64,000 nucleotides of DNA, taken from Sphingomonas jaspsi DSM 18422 (GTDB taxonomy: Bacteria; Pseudomonadota; Alphaproteobacteria; Sphingomonadales; Sphingomonadaceae). The position numbers and the translations under genes were made by a program. The stretch covers positions 1,299,810 to 1,363,809 of the forward strand of contig NZ_KK073876.1 of the NCBI RefSeq assembly GCF_000585415.1, read 5' to 3'. Shown here piece by piece: positions 7,683 to 14,763 of this stretch (position 1 is its first letter; each line of letters opens with the position of its first letter). Below the pieces are notes generated by a model, which worked only from the letters and a program-made list of their open reading frames with translations, was not told the origin of the DNA and did no database searches.

Positions 7683-8999
7683 ATGGTCATGCCCGAAATA
7701 CTGGAGTTGAAAGACGCTCTCGTCGGCGAAATCGCAGAGGTTGGGGACTGGATAGTCGCCAATTTGGAGACCTCGATTGCCTGGCCTGTCACCTATCAAA
7801 AGCAGGACTTTGACGGTCGGACTTTCTTCCTCATTCCACTTGCCAACGACCATTATCCGGCGGTCGCCCTCAAGCGGGGCGAGGATAAGCTCAATGACGC
7901 GAAATCCGCGATCCTCAGATTTACCAGTGCAATGTCGTGGGTCGAAAGCTCGGGCGCGATCGTCGTTGGTTTCACCGGGGGTAGGCGACCAGTTCCCCTG
8001 CGTCGCGAAAAGTCATTCGGTCATACCATCACGCGCGACCTGAACCTTACAGATTTGGCTGAGGGATTGGATGAGAGGCAGGGCCTCGCTCTGGCTTTGA
8101 TGCGGGAAGGACGTGGACTCACCCATCCGGCATACGCCTTCTTGTCGTTCTATCGCGTACTGGAGGCAGCCATGCCGGACGGAAAAGTCCGAAAGCAGTG
8201 GCAAACGGACAACATTGACGCGATCATGGACCGGCAGGGGCTGGAAGCCCTTGAGGAACTAAAGAAGGCCGGCATCAAAGATGTCGGAGGCCACCTCTAT
8301 AAATCGGGACGCATGGCAATCGCCCATGCCCAATCCGATCCCATCATCAATCCAGACGATGCGTCCGATTTTGATCGAATTGCTGGCGAGCTTCCTGTGA
8401 TGAGAGGCCTCGCGGAGCTGGCGATCGAGAGGGTGCTCGGCGTCAAAACTCGGAGCACGATTTTCAGGGAGCACCTCTATGAGCTTGCCGGGTTCAAGGC
8501 GCTCATTGGAGCCGAAAGGTGTGCATCAATCGATTCAGGCGAAATAGGCAGAGCTGGAGAAGGTATCGAATTACCGCTGATTGATGTCGAACTCCGCCGC
8601 AAGGAGCCGTTCCCGCCTTTGCATGGCATGCGTCCGGTTGAGGCCCATCAGGAGAATAGGAGGCTGGAACTCTGGTATCGATCAGCAGACGATCTGGTGG
8701 ACATGCGATTTGCTCTCGACTTTGCCGAGGAGCGGCTGACATTCGATTGGATGAACGACATCCGGGCGGGCGATGATGGGTCTGCGAGGGCCGCGGAAAA
8801 TGCAGCAGCCCTCAATCGGTTCATTCTGGAATATGTCGGGAACGGTGAGCTGCATATCTTTAATAGCGATGATCGCTCCCTGCTTTCCCGGGTCGATGCG
8901 TTCATCCCCTGCAATTACTGGGCCGACCATGACGGCCTGAACAAAAAAATCGAAGATTGGAATGCCGAGGCTGCCCGTAGAAAAGAGGCCGGACTCTGA
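7683..8999 (+). CDS. Unknown protein, MauJ-like with a HEPN-type RX4H motif
   Basis: A 438-residue soluble protein. The central part 'YAFLSFYRVLEAAMPDGK' and 'SGRMAIAHAQSDPIINPDD' resembles proteins annotated as MauJ-like; this is recall, not a search. R210 and H215 in 'GRMAIAH' fit the RX4-6H motif of HEPN ribonucleases. The N-terminal 130 residues and C-terminal 150 residues are not recognised. An alternative ATG lies six bases downstream. It is followed at once by the gene ending at 9895, whose open frame runs back into its 3' end, so the two look like one unit. Function is unproven. Confidence 0.6.
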   Translation: MVMPEILELKDALVGEIAEVGDWIVANLETSIAWPVTYQKQDFDGRTFFLIPLANDHYPAVALKRGEDKLNDAKSAILRFTSAMSWVESSGAIVVGFTGGRRPVPLRREKSFGHTITRDLNLTDLAEGLDERQGLALALMREGRGLTHPAYAFLSFYRVLEAAMPDGKVRKQWQTDNIDAIMDRQGLEALEELKKAGIKDVGGHLYKSGRMAIAHAQSDPIINPDDASDFDRIAGELPVMRGLAELAIERVLGVKTRSTIFREHLYELAGFKALIGAERCASIDSGEIGRAGEGIELPLIDVELRRKEPFPPLHGMRPVEAHQENRRLELWYRSADDLVDMRFALDFAEERLTFDWMNDIRAGDDGSARAAENAAALNRFILEYVGNGELHIFNSDDRSLLSRVDAFIPCNYWADHDGLNKKIEDWNAEAARRKEAGL

Positions 9000-9208
9000 A
9001 CCAGCGCTCATCAGGGGAAGGCGGGAACCGTCAAGCAAAGCGGCAGGGCACCTCCACGATCGGGCCGCTCATCCGCTATTCCGGCAAGGGCATTTTCAGT
9101 CACGGCGAATGGCAAAAGGAGGGAGACGGGCAATATGAGTCCGCTCGCATTCTCAGGGCCGCATGGCGATGGAGGCGGCGTTCCTTTTTCCGTCAGCTCA
9201 AGACATCG

Positions 9209-9895
9209 ATGCGTCCCCCGGGCTATGGTCGGTCGCTGGTTCTGATTGAGGGGCTGCCTAGGTCGTCGGTCCTGCTCCTCAGCTATGCTGCCGAGATGTA
9301 TCTCAAGAGCGGCGCCCTCAGAGCCTATGGGCATTGCCCTCAGGCACTATTCAAGCGCGACCTCAGGAAACGCTTTCGACATAAGCTGATCGTCCTGGCA
9401 GAGGAGGTGGAGTTTCCGCTGGACGACAAGGCCCGCAATCATCTGCAGTTGATGACCGATTTCATCGAGGAGGATGCCCGCTATCCGATCACCCCTCAGG
9501 AAGGGGGCGAATATACCCGGCAATGGAACGCCCGGACAGCGGCCGCGCAGGACGACAATGCGTTCCGGGAGTATTGCGCCCTCGTGAAAGCGATCGACAA
9601 GCATGTCAGCCGGATCGACCAAGACTCGAGCAATCCGTCTGTTTTTCAGGGCCAGAGCATCGGAGCTGACGGCTTTCTGGTTCAAAGGATCGGCGGAAAC
9701 CTCACCCCGCGAGTGACCTACAGACCAAGCAGCAGCCTGATCGAGGCCGGCGAGACATCCCCGGCAGACATCAAGGCGCTGTTGGATCCAGACAGGCATG
9801 AAATCCTGCTCCATTATTGGGATGAATCCGTGATCATCGAGGATCAGCCGAGGGCCGGAAAGACAATCGTCCATCCTCCGAAAATAACGGCATAG
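9209..9895 (+). CDS. Unknown protein with HEPN-like segment; true start uncertain
   Basis: From the ATG at 9209 the product is 228 residues. The same frame stays open upstream to a TAG at about 8977, reading coding-like sequence ('LIRYSGKGIFSHGEW', 'ESARILRAAWRWRRRSFF'), yet has no ATG, GTG or TTG there. A CTG at 8996, preceded by AGAGG, overlaps the previous stop codon and could be the start, giving about 299 residues. The segment 'LLSYAAEMYLKSGAL' with 'RKRFRHKLIVLAEEV' looks like a HEPN helix pair, and R53-X4-H58 fits its motif. It probably works with the upstream gene. Function unknown. Confidence 0.55.
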   Translation: MRPPGYGRSLVLIEGLPRSSVLLLSYAAEMYLKSGALRAYGHCPQALFKRDLRKRFRHKLIVLAEEVEFPLDDKARNHLQLMTDFIEEDARYPITPQEGGEYTRQWNARTAAAQDDNAFREYCALVKAIDKHVSRIDQDSSNPSVFQGQSIGADGFLVQRIGGNLTPRVTYRPSSSLIEAGETSPADIKALLDPDRHEILLHYWDESVIIEDQPRAGKTIVHPPKITA

Positions 9896-9906
9896 GCGGG
9901 CGCGAT

Positions 9907-10505
9907 ATGTGCAACCTCTATCGACTGTCGAAAGGCCCTGCCGAAATCGCCAAGCTCTTTGCGGCCCGAACCGATCCTCCGGGCAATGCCGGCGAGATGG
10001 TCTATCCGGTTATCCCGAGCTGGTCGTCGCGGAAGGTCGCGTCCGGCAAATGACATGGGGCTTCCCGCTCGCCATGAAGGGCAAGAGCGGCCAGCCGCTT
10101 AAGCCAAAGCCTGTCAACAATGCCCGGACCGGCAAGCTAGACGGCGGGTTTTGGCGACCGAGCTTCCAAGCCCGCCGATGCCTAATCCCGGTGACGGAGT
10201 TTGCCAAAGCCGAAGGCGAAAGAGGGGCGATAACGCGGACTTGATTCGCGTTGCCGGACGACGGAGCCCTCGCGGTCGCAGGGATATGGCGGGAAACGGT
10301 GGAATGGGGTCCGGCCTATTCCATGGTGATGACCGAGGCTTGCGCCCAAGTCGCCGGAGTCCATGACCGAATGCCTGTTATCCTCCGTCATGAGACTTGG
10401 CCGGATTGGCTCGACAGTCCGCCCGATGATGCGCGGCTCCTATGCCAACCGTATCCCGCCGACGTGACCATCCGCCAAACCGCCAACCCGCGGGTTAGGC
10501 GTTAA
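9907..10505 (+). pseudogene. SOS response-associated peptidase (SRAP, YedK/HMCES-like), broken
   Basis: The start is normal: ATG TGC gives the family's catalytic Cys2 ('MCNLYRLSKGPAEIAKLF'). After 'GEMVYP' at about 10009 one G is missing; the next frame resumes the family sequence ('GYPELVVAEGRVRQMTWGFP', 'KPKPVNNARTGKLDG', 'RRCLIPVTEFAKAEG'). In that frame a TGA at 10242-10244 stands where the family has tryptophan (RTW), and reading continues in frame with 'FALPDDGALAVAGIWRETVE' and 'HDRMPVIL' to the stop at 10505. SRAP proteins form DNA-protein crosslinks at abasic sites. With one deletion and one nonsense change the gene should be inactive, unless the deletion is a read error. Confidence 0.85.
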
Positions 10506-10530
10506 TGGCCGCAATGGGTGGAAAGCTGCC
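10503..10530. repeat. Dispersed intergenic repeat, copy 4 (half unit)
   Basis: TAATGGCCGCAATGGGTGGA followed by AAGCTGCC, abutting the stop of the broken SRAP gene. The right arm GCGGACATT is changed to GCTGCC, so the hairpin is weak. Confidence 0.5.
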
Positions 10531-10576
10531 GCTGGTAGGCAATGCGATCGATGGTTATGGAACTCGCTACGCAAGT

Positions 10577-10849
10577 TTAATGTCCGGACGAGGGGTCAAC
10601 TCTCATCGGCGCCTGTGCATCCCGCTCCAGTGCTGCGTTGAGCTGGTCGGGATCAAACACGAGCATACGCGTCGATCCAAGGCTGTTCACGTAGATATAG
10701 GCTGCCGTGCGGCGATAGCCGGTGTGGCTCCCTGCAAGTATCTCGACTTCGTCGATCTCGACGTCGTAGGTGCCAGCAGGCAGTTCGCCGACATCACTGT
10801 TCAAGCTGAACGGACTGCGGAAGGTGATCGTCGACTTAGTTGTTCGCAT
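10577..10849 (-). CDS. Conserved small hypothetical protein (90 aa)
   Basis: A 90-residue protein starting 'MRTTKSTITFRSPFSL'. The pattern of a short beta-rich N-terminus with 'ELPAGTYDVEIDEVEI', then 'YRRTAAYIYV' and the closing 'FDPDQLNAALERD', matches a small protein family I recall from rhizobia and sphingomonads, with no assigned role. The internal ATG at 10847-10849 is preferred because AGGA lies upstream and the family begins there. It overlaps the 3' end of the gene at 10836-11183 by 14 bp, so they are probably co-transcribed. Confidence 0.65.
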   Translation of the reverse strand: MRTTKSTITFRSPFSLNSDVGELPAGTYDVEIDEVEILAGSHTGYRRTAAYIYVNSLGSTRMLVFDPDQLNAALERDAQAPMRVDPSSGH

Positions 10850-11183
10850 GCGATTGGTGTCCTGCGACAATCGGCATCGAATTCCGACTTCCGACCGGCC
10901 CGGTTGATCGCTTCGCGGCAGCAATTGCGTCTTTCAAGTTTGAATAGCGATAACCACCCCAGTCGAATACTGTCAGTTGCACCGGCACGATGCCGTAACG
11001 CTGCAACTCGTCCGGCGGAGGCGATGGAAGCGGGGCGATCGGTCCGCCTTCATTTTCCCAAACGTCAACTTCCACGTTCAGAAGCGATAGAGCTGATTTT
11101 GCGCTTGTCACTTTATCGGCCTGACGCGACGCCATCTCCTCCTTAGAAGTGAAGAACATGCGAAAGTGGCGCAGCGGGGACAT
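10836..11183 (-). CDS. Hypothetical protein (115 aa)
   Basis: A 115-residue soluble protein with no recognised domain. The ATG at 11181-11183 has GAGGAAATC directly in front, a strong ribosome-binding site. It is rich in proline in the middle ('GGPIAPLPSPPPDELQRYG') and has a short aromatic stretch 'VFDWGGYRYSNLKDAIAAAK'. Its 3' end overlaps the start of the next gene on the same strand, which argues for a two-gene unit. Role unknown. Confidence 0.55.
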   Translation of the reverse strand: MSPLRHFRMFFTSKEEMASRQADKVTSAKSALSLLNVEVDVWENEGGPIAPLPSPPPDELQRYGIVPVQLTVFDWGGYRYSNLKDAIAAAKRSTGPVGSRNSMPIVAGHQSHANN

Positions 11184-11352
11184 GATTTCCTCAAGCAAAG
11201 GCGACAAGCAGACCCGCTGCCACGAACATCATGGTCAGCGTTGCGGGCCACATAATCTGGGCCCAGGTTGCTCGAAAGGTGTGGGGGATCATTCTTAAGA
11301 TCCTTGATTACGGCGAACGGACGGAGGTTTCCCTCCGCCCGACCCCCCGAGA

Positions 11353-11562
11353 CTAAGCTATCTGAAGCCCAACTGCACAAGCATTGCCATTGGCATCCTT
11401 GCCATTTTCATAGCTCAGCCGCTGTTCAACAGCCGGGTCAGTCTTGCTGTCCCATTTCAGAGCGCTGCGATCGAAGCGCAACGGATTTCCACCCTTTTCA
11501 GGCTGGATCATGCCAGAGCCCTTGACGGCGTCGAATGTGGTGATCTTGCCATAATTGGCCAT
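11353..11562 (-). CDS. Cold-shock-domain protein, divergent
   Basis: A 69-residue protein resembling the CspA fold: 'YGKITTFDAVKGSGMIQPEKGG' followed by 'LRFDRSALKW'. The usual RNP1 (KGFGFI) and RNP2 (VFVH) aromatics are changed: KGSGMI and LRFD here, so nucleic-acid binding may be weaker than in typical Csp proteins. AGGA precedes the ATG. Such short variants occur in sphingomonads. It is monocistronic; the role is likely in RNA handling under stress, but this is inferred from the fold only. Confidence 0.7.
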   Translation of the reverse strand: MANYGKITTFDAVKGSGMIQPEKGGNPLRFDRSALKWDSKTDPAVEQRLSYENGKDANGNACAVGLQIA

Positions 11563-11917
11563 GATTAATTCCTTCTGGGTGGAACGTGCCGAAATGGCCG
11601 CTCCCAGCTAGGAGACGTCCACGAAGGAGAAAGGGTTGGTAAAGTCCTTGGACCGTCGAAAATCGACTGGTAGCTACTGTTATATTGGTGATGACTTCAG
11701 CGATTGTAAGGCCATACAGGAAATAAACCCGAGGTCGATCGCGAATGTCCGCAATGGGTCGAAAGCGGACATTCTCGCCATCCTGAACGAATGACCTTTC
11801 TCGGAACCCACAATCCGAGCCACAACCGACCGAGAAGGGCGCAAAGCGGCTATACGGCTAATGACCGCAATGGGTGGAAAGCGGACATTCGATGCAGCGG
11901 CAAACCCTGCCGCTTAA
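11563..11917. other. Intergenic gap rich in repeat hairpins
   Basis: About 355 bp between the cold-shock gene and the hypothetical gene at 11918. It holds the paired repeat at 11743-11889. The AT-rich part just upstream of the cold-shock gene (about 11650-11700) may be its leader and promoter. No gene was seen. Confidence 0.6.
11743..11889. repeat. Dispersed intergenic repeat, copies 5 and 6 as a pair
   Basis: Copy 5 is a perfect hairpin: GAATGTCCGC (11743-11752), loop AATGGGTCGAAA, GCGGACATTC (11765-11774). Copy 6 is the same unit at 11860-11889 (AATGACCGC, loop AATGGGTGGAAA, GCGGACATT) with one stem mismatch. Between them is CCTGAACGAATG, the complement of the core in the long-form copies. 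The two hairpins are direct repeats 117 bp apart. Confidence 0.8.
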
Positions 11918-12499
11918 TCACTTGCCTGCGGGATCGGCGACCGCCTCATTCCCGATAAACCCGAAGTTTTTGAAATCGCCGCGCGCCGTTGCAAACATTA
12001 TCACAGCGAGCAAGCTGGAGTATCGTTTGTCAAAGTCTCTAACGTTGGTTTGACCTCTCGATGGATCGAAGACGATTGTCTGTCCCGATACTCTAAGGGC
12101 TGACCCCGGCGCTAACCCGCTGTGCCGCTCCAATGCCTGAGCGTAGAGTTCTAAGCTGGCGAAGCTATTTCTATCCGGAAAGTTCTTCAGAAGTCCGCGC
12201 TTCTTCACCTCCGCTGTCGCACTTTCGAGCATTTGTGGGCGCAATATTTCGCCTTCGTAATCCGAATACGCCTTCTGCATGCTGCCATCGGCAAAGCTCA
12301 CGATCTCGTGCTCAACCGCTTGGCGAATGCACGGAAAATGCTCCTTCCGCGCGCCAGCAGCGGACGTAATCACAATCTCGATGCTTTGAAGGTAGTCCTC
12401 ATATTTTACGGTAAAGCCACCTCTGCTTAGTCCGCACTCAACTAGGCGCTGCTCAATCACTTGCTCGTGTGCTGAGGGCGGGGTGGCGGCCATCGTCAT
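11918..12499 (-). CDS. Hypothetical protein (193 aa)
   Basis: A 193-residue protein with no recognised domain, read from the ATG at 12497-12499. A second ATG lies six bases downstream. Sequence such as 'GARKEHFPCIRQAVEHEIVS' and 'FDPSRGQTNVRDFDKRYSSL' looks like a normal soluble or periplasmic protein, but no signal peptide is visible from this start. A family N-terminus may be missing, since a repeat copy (12523-12551) sits right at the 5' side. Function unknown. Confidence 0.5.
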   Translation of the reverse strand: MTMAATPPSAHEQVIEQRLVECGLSRGGFTVKYEDYLQSIEIVITSAAGARKEHFPCIRQAVEHEIVSFADGSMQKAYSDYEGEILRPQMLESATAEVKKRGLLKNFPDRNSFASLELYAQALERHSGLAPGSALRVSGQTIVFDPSRGQTNVRDFDKRYSSLLAVIMFATARGDFKNFGFIGNEAVADPAGK

Positions 12500-12522
12500 G
12501 CCAAGCAACCTGCTCTACTACA

Positions 12523-12551
12523 GCAATGACCGCAATGGGTCGGTTGCCGAC
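12523..12551. repeat. Dispersed intergenic repeat, copy 7 (half unit)
   Basis: GCAATGACCGCAATGGGTCG followed by GTTGCCGAC, directly upstream of the gene at 11918-12499. The right arm has diverged, so only part of the hairpin can form. Confidence 0.5.
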
Positions 12552-12662
12552 TCTAGCTTTGAATATCCGGCCATCGAAGCGGCGCAAAAGTCTTGGTAGA
12601 TCGATCACTAGCATGGGCCTATCTCACGAACACGAAGTCGGGCTGAACCTGAGGAGCTCCGA

Positions 12663-12881
12663 ATGAAGCAACCTGAAACAGATGAGGTCTTCCGCAGGCG
12701 ATTTTTTTATGCGTGCAACCTCGCATTTAAAAATATGACCCCCGAGGCGCAGGAGCATGTTCTGAAAACTGCTACTTTGTCCGAATTCCTTCTTGAGCTC
12801 GCGCAGTGGATACCGATTGGTACCCAAGAGCCGGACGAAGAACCGGGCAAGCTGACCAAGAGTGATAAGCTCGACTGCTGA
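12663..12881 (+). CDS. Small hypothetical protein (72 aa)
   Basis: A 72-residue acidic protein with no recognised domain. GAGGAG lies eight bases before the ATG, which supports translation. It starts 'MKQPETDEVFRRRFFYACNL' and is predicted mostly helical. It is alone between two copies of the dispersed repeat. Function unknown; this could be a small accessory protein of the mobile region. Confidence 0.45.
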   Translation: MKQPETDEVFRRRFFYACNLAFKNMTPEAQEHVLKTATLSEFLLELAQWIPIGTQEPDEEPGKLTKSDKLDC

Positions 12882-12889
12882 CACTACCG

Positions 12890-12931
12890 AACGACCGCAA
12901 ATGGCCGAGAGCGGACGGTCTGCTTTTCGAT
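12890..12931. repeat. Dispersed intergenic repeat, copy 8
   Basis: AACGACCGCAAATGGCCGAG followed by AGCGGACGGTCTGCTTTTCG. It combines the left arm of the half-unit copies with the right part of the long form. Confidence 0.55.
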
Positions 12932-13039
12932 AAGCGACGCATATTAGCGGACAACTACGTAGCAAGGCTGTCTGTCGAGTTAGACATATAAGCGAGATTC
13001 CAGGCCCACCGCCGCCAAGCGCAACCTGCATAGGCGAGC

Positions 13040-13879
13040 TTAAATAAAGGGCTTCCACATCACAAACCACGCGCCGGCGCTGCCAACGACAACGATCGTT
13101 GCGCTCGTCGCGAGCAGCGCGGTCACTCCGTACCGCGCAACCTTGTTAGGTCGCTCTAGAGCTCGAAGGTAGGCTTCGGCTATGGCCAGCGGTAACAGCG
13201 AATTACCGAACGCGATGAAGAAGTCGAAGGGGCCATCCATGGACGGGCCGATGCCCACTCCGCCTGTCGCAATCCCCCAAACCATGTATCCCACTCTCAT
13301 GAACCACACCGCACTCGCGACCGCAAAGAGCCGCAACGCCCATCGCCTGTGCTGTGCATAGTTTCTGGCCCTAGCCGATCGCCAGGCCAAGCCAGCAAAG
13401 GTCAGCATTGCGACAGCGTCTGCTGAAATGCCGACAGCACCAATGGTCGACAGGTAGGTCCCTCGCCCCCATACGAGCCAGAGGCCGCCAACGGCGAGTA
13501 TCATTGCCGTGACCATGTAGATGCGGCCGATCCAACGATGCACTGACGGTGCTCGAATCCGGATTGCGGGCACGAGTTGTATCACACCTCCCGCGGTGAT
13601 CACGGCGGCCAAGAGTACATGCATGGCGAAGAACAGGTTCCCAATCGTATCGCCGACCTTGAAACCGTCGATCAAGGGCTTGGCGTTCCAGTGAGCCCAC
13701 TCGCCGCGAAGGGTCGTTGGATAGTAGAAAGCCAAAATGAAGGTCAGAAAAAGTCCCTGACCCGTAGCGATGGCGGCAAAGCAACCCTGCGCCGCGCGCT
13801 TGATCCACCGGAGTGACCTTGCATTTTCATCAGACGGCGATTGGGATGGCATCGAAAGCGAATCTGATGGTTTTTTCAC
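13040..13879 (-). CDS. DUF2306 membrane protein
   Basis: A 279-residue integral membrane protein of the DUF2306 family with about seven hydrophobic helices. Conserved parts visible are the histidine-bearing 'PSVHRWIGRIYMVTAM' and 'RNYAQHRRWALRLFAVASAVW'. The GTG start at 13877-13879 has AGGAG six bases upstream, which decides against the internal ATG 27 bases later. It is read divergently from the AraC-type gene at 13959, which may regulate it. The family's biochemical role is unknown; conserved histidines have suggested heme binding. Confidence 0.85.
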   Translation of the reverse strand: MKKPSDSLSMPSQSPSDENARSLRWIKRAAQGCFAAIATGQGLFLTFILAFYYPTTLRGEWAHWNAKPLIDGFKVGDTIGNLFFAMHVLLAAVITAGGVIQLVPAIRIRAPSVHRWIGRIYMVTAMILAVGGLWLVWGRGTYLSTIGAVGISADAVAMLTFAGLAWRSARARNYAQHRRWALRLFAVASAVWFMRVGYMVWGIATGGVGIGPSMDGPFDFFIAFGNSLLPLAIAEAYLRALERPNKVARYGVTALLATSATIVVVGSAGAWFVMWKPFI

Positions 13880-13958
13880 GGGCAGCTCCTTGTGCCTAGC
13901 AGAGGCCCCTGTATTATCCGGGTATCACACCGAAGCGATGATCGTGGGAGACATAGGC

Positions 13959-14429
13959 ATGATCGCAGGTTGCATGGTTCCCGAGGAATGGTCGGCGCAG
14001 AATGCATCAGAGCGGACCGCCCGCGCGCTGGGAGCGATCGGCTATGTTATTTTCGGGATGGTCGCATCGGCACGGCGCCGACGGGCTAAAAATCCCCGGC
14101 CGTCCCTAATTCTGAGGGTTGAACGCGAACTATTGGCATCGCTGTCCATTGGCTCGCCGACAATTGTCGAAGTTGCGTCTGCGATAGGCTGCACACGGCA
14201 GACCCTCTATCGGCAGTTGAAAGCGTTGGGCACCAGTTTCGATGAAATCCGCACTGATCTGCTGCGCCGACATGCCCTTAACCTGCTTCAAGTGGAGCGG
14301 CTCTCGATTAAAGAAGTGTCGTATCGGCTCGGGTTTTCGGAAGCAGCTGCCTTCTCGCGGGCGTTTAAGCGCTGGACCGGAACATGCCCCACCAAAGCTT
14401 CACGCCAGCAGTCTCGCCAACAGTCGTAA
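13959..14429 (+). CDS. AraC-type transcriptional regulator, short
   Basis: A 156-residue protein that is essentially an AraC-type DNA-binding domain: first helix-turn-helix 'TIVEVASAIGCTRQTLYRQL' and second 'LSIKEVSYRLGFSEAAAFSR' followed by 'AFKRWTGTCP'. No ligand-binding domain remains, so the gene may be a truncated form. The ATG at 13959 is favoured by GGGAG eight bases upstream; an ATG at 13938 is possible. It is divergent from the DUF2306 gene 80 bp away, the likely target. Repeat copy 9 follows its stop. Confidence 0.75.
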   Translation: MIAGCMVPEEWSAQNASERTARALGAIGYVIFGMVASARRRRAKNPRPSLILRVERELLASLSIGSPTIVEVASAIGCTRQTLYRQLKALGTSFDEIRTDLLRRHALNLLQVERLSIKEVSYRLGFSEAAAFSRAFKRWTGTCPTKASRQQSRQQS

Positions 14430-14763
14430 TGCGAATGCGCTGTTCTTGAATGCGTCGGGAAGTGGCCGATAGCTGACTGTCTGCTTCTGAACTCGAAATT
14501 AGGAAAAGCTGCCGTTGTGTAGCCCACCGTCGGACCAATTTCGTTTCCCGCCGAGACGACGCTGGACGCTAGCTGTTTTTGCGTTCGAGGAAACATTTTC
14601 ACTGGCCGCCCATGGACCTTTGCTTGGGCACAGCGCCAATCCACGTCTTGATCTGTCCGCTCACACGATCGAGTACGATTTTGGTTCGCGAACTTGTCGC
14701 CCGAATTGAATGTCTGTAGGAACAAAAAGGGAAAACCGATTCATTTGGAGGAAGCTCCTCGTC
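14430..14763. other. Gap upstream of the CBASS operon
   Basis: About 330 bp. It contains repeat copy 9 near the left end and should hold the CBASS promoter and leader. No clear -35/-10 pair stood out. The Shine-Dalgarno of the first CBASS gene lies in GGAGGAAGCTCC, which can pair with itself. Confidence 0.5.
14456..14492. repeat. Dispersed intergenic repeat, copy 9 (degenerate)
   Basis: GGGAAGTGGCCGATAGCTGA followed by CTGTCTGCTTCTGAACT matches the GGCCGAAAGCGGACGGTCTGCTT core with several changes. Confidence 0.4.

Noticed and set aside
10505-11146. 213-codon plus-strand frame starting in the repeat after the SRAP gene
   Set aside because: The minus strand carries two better genes here (10577-10849 and 10836-11183) with ribosome-binding sites and overlapping ends.
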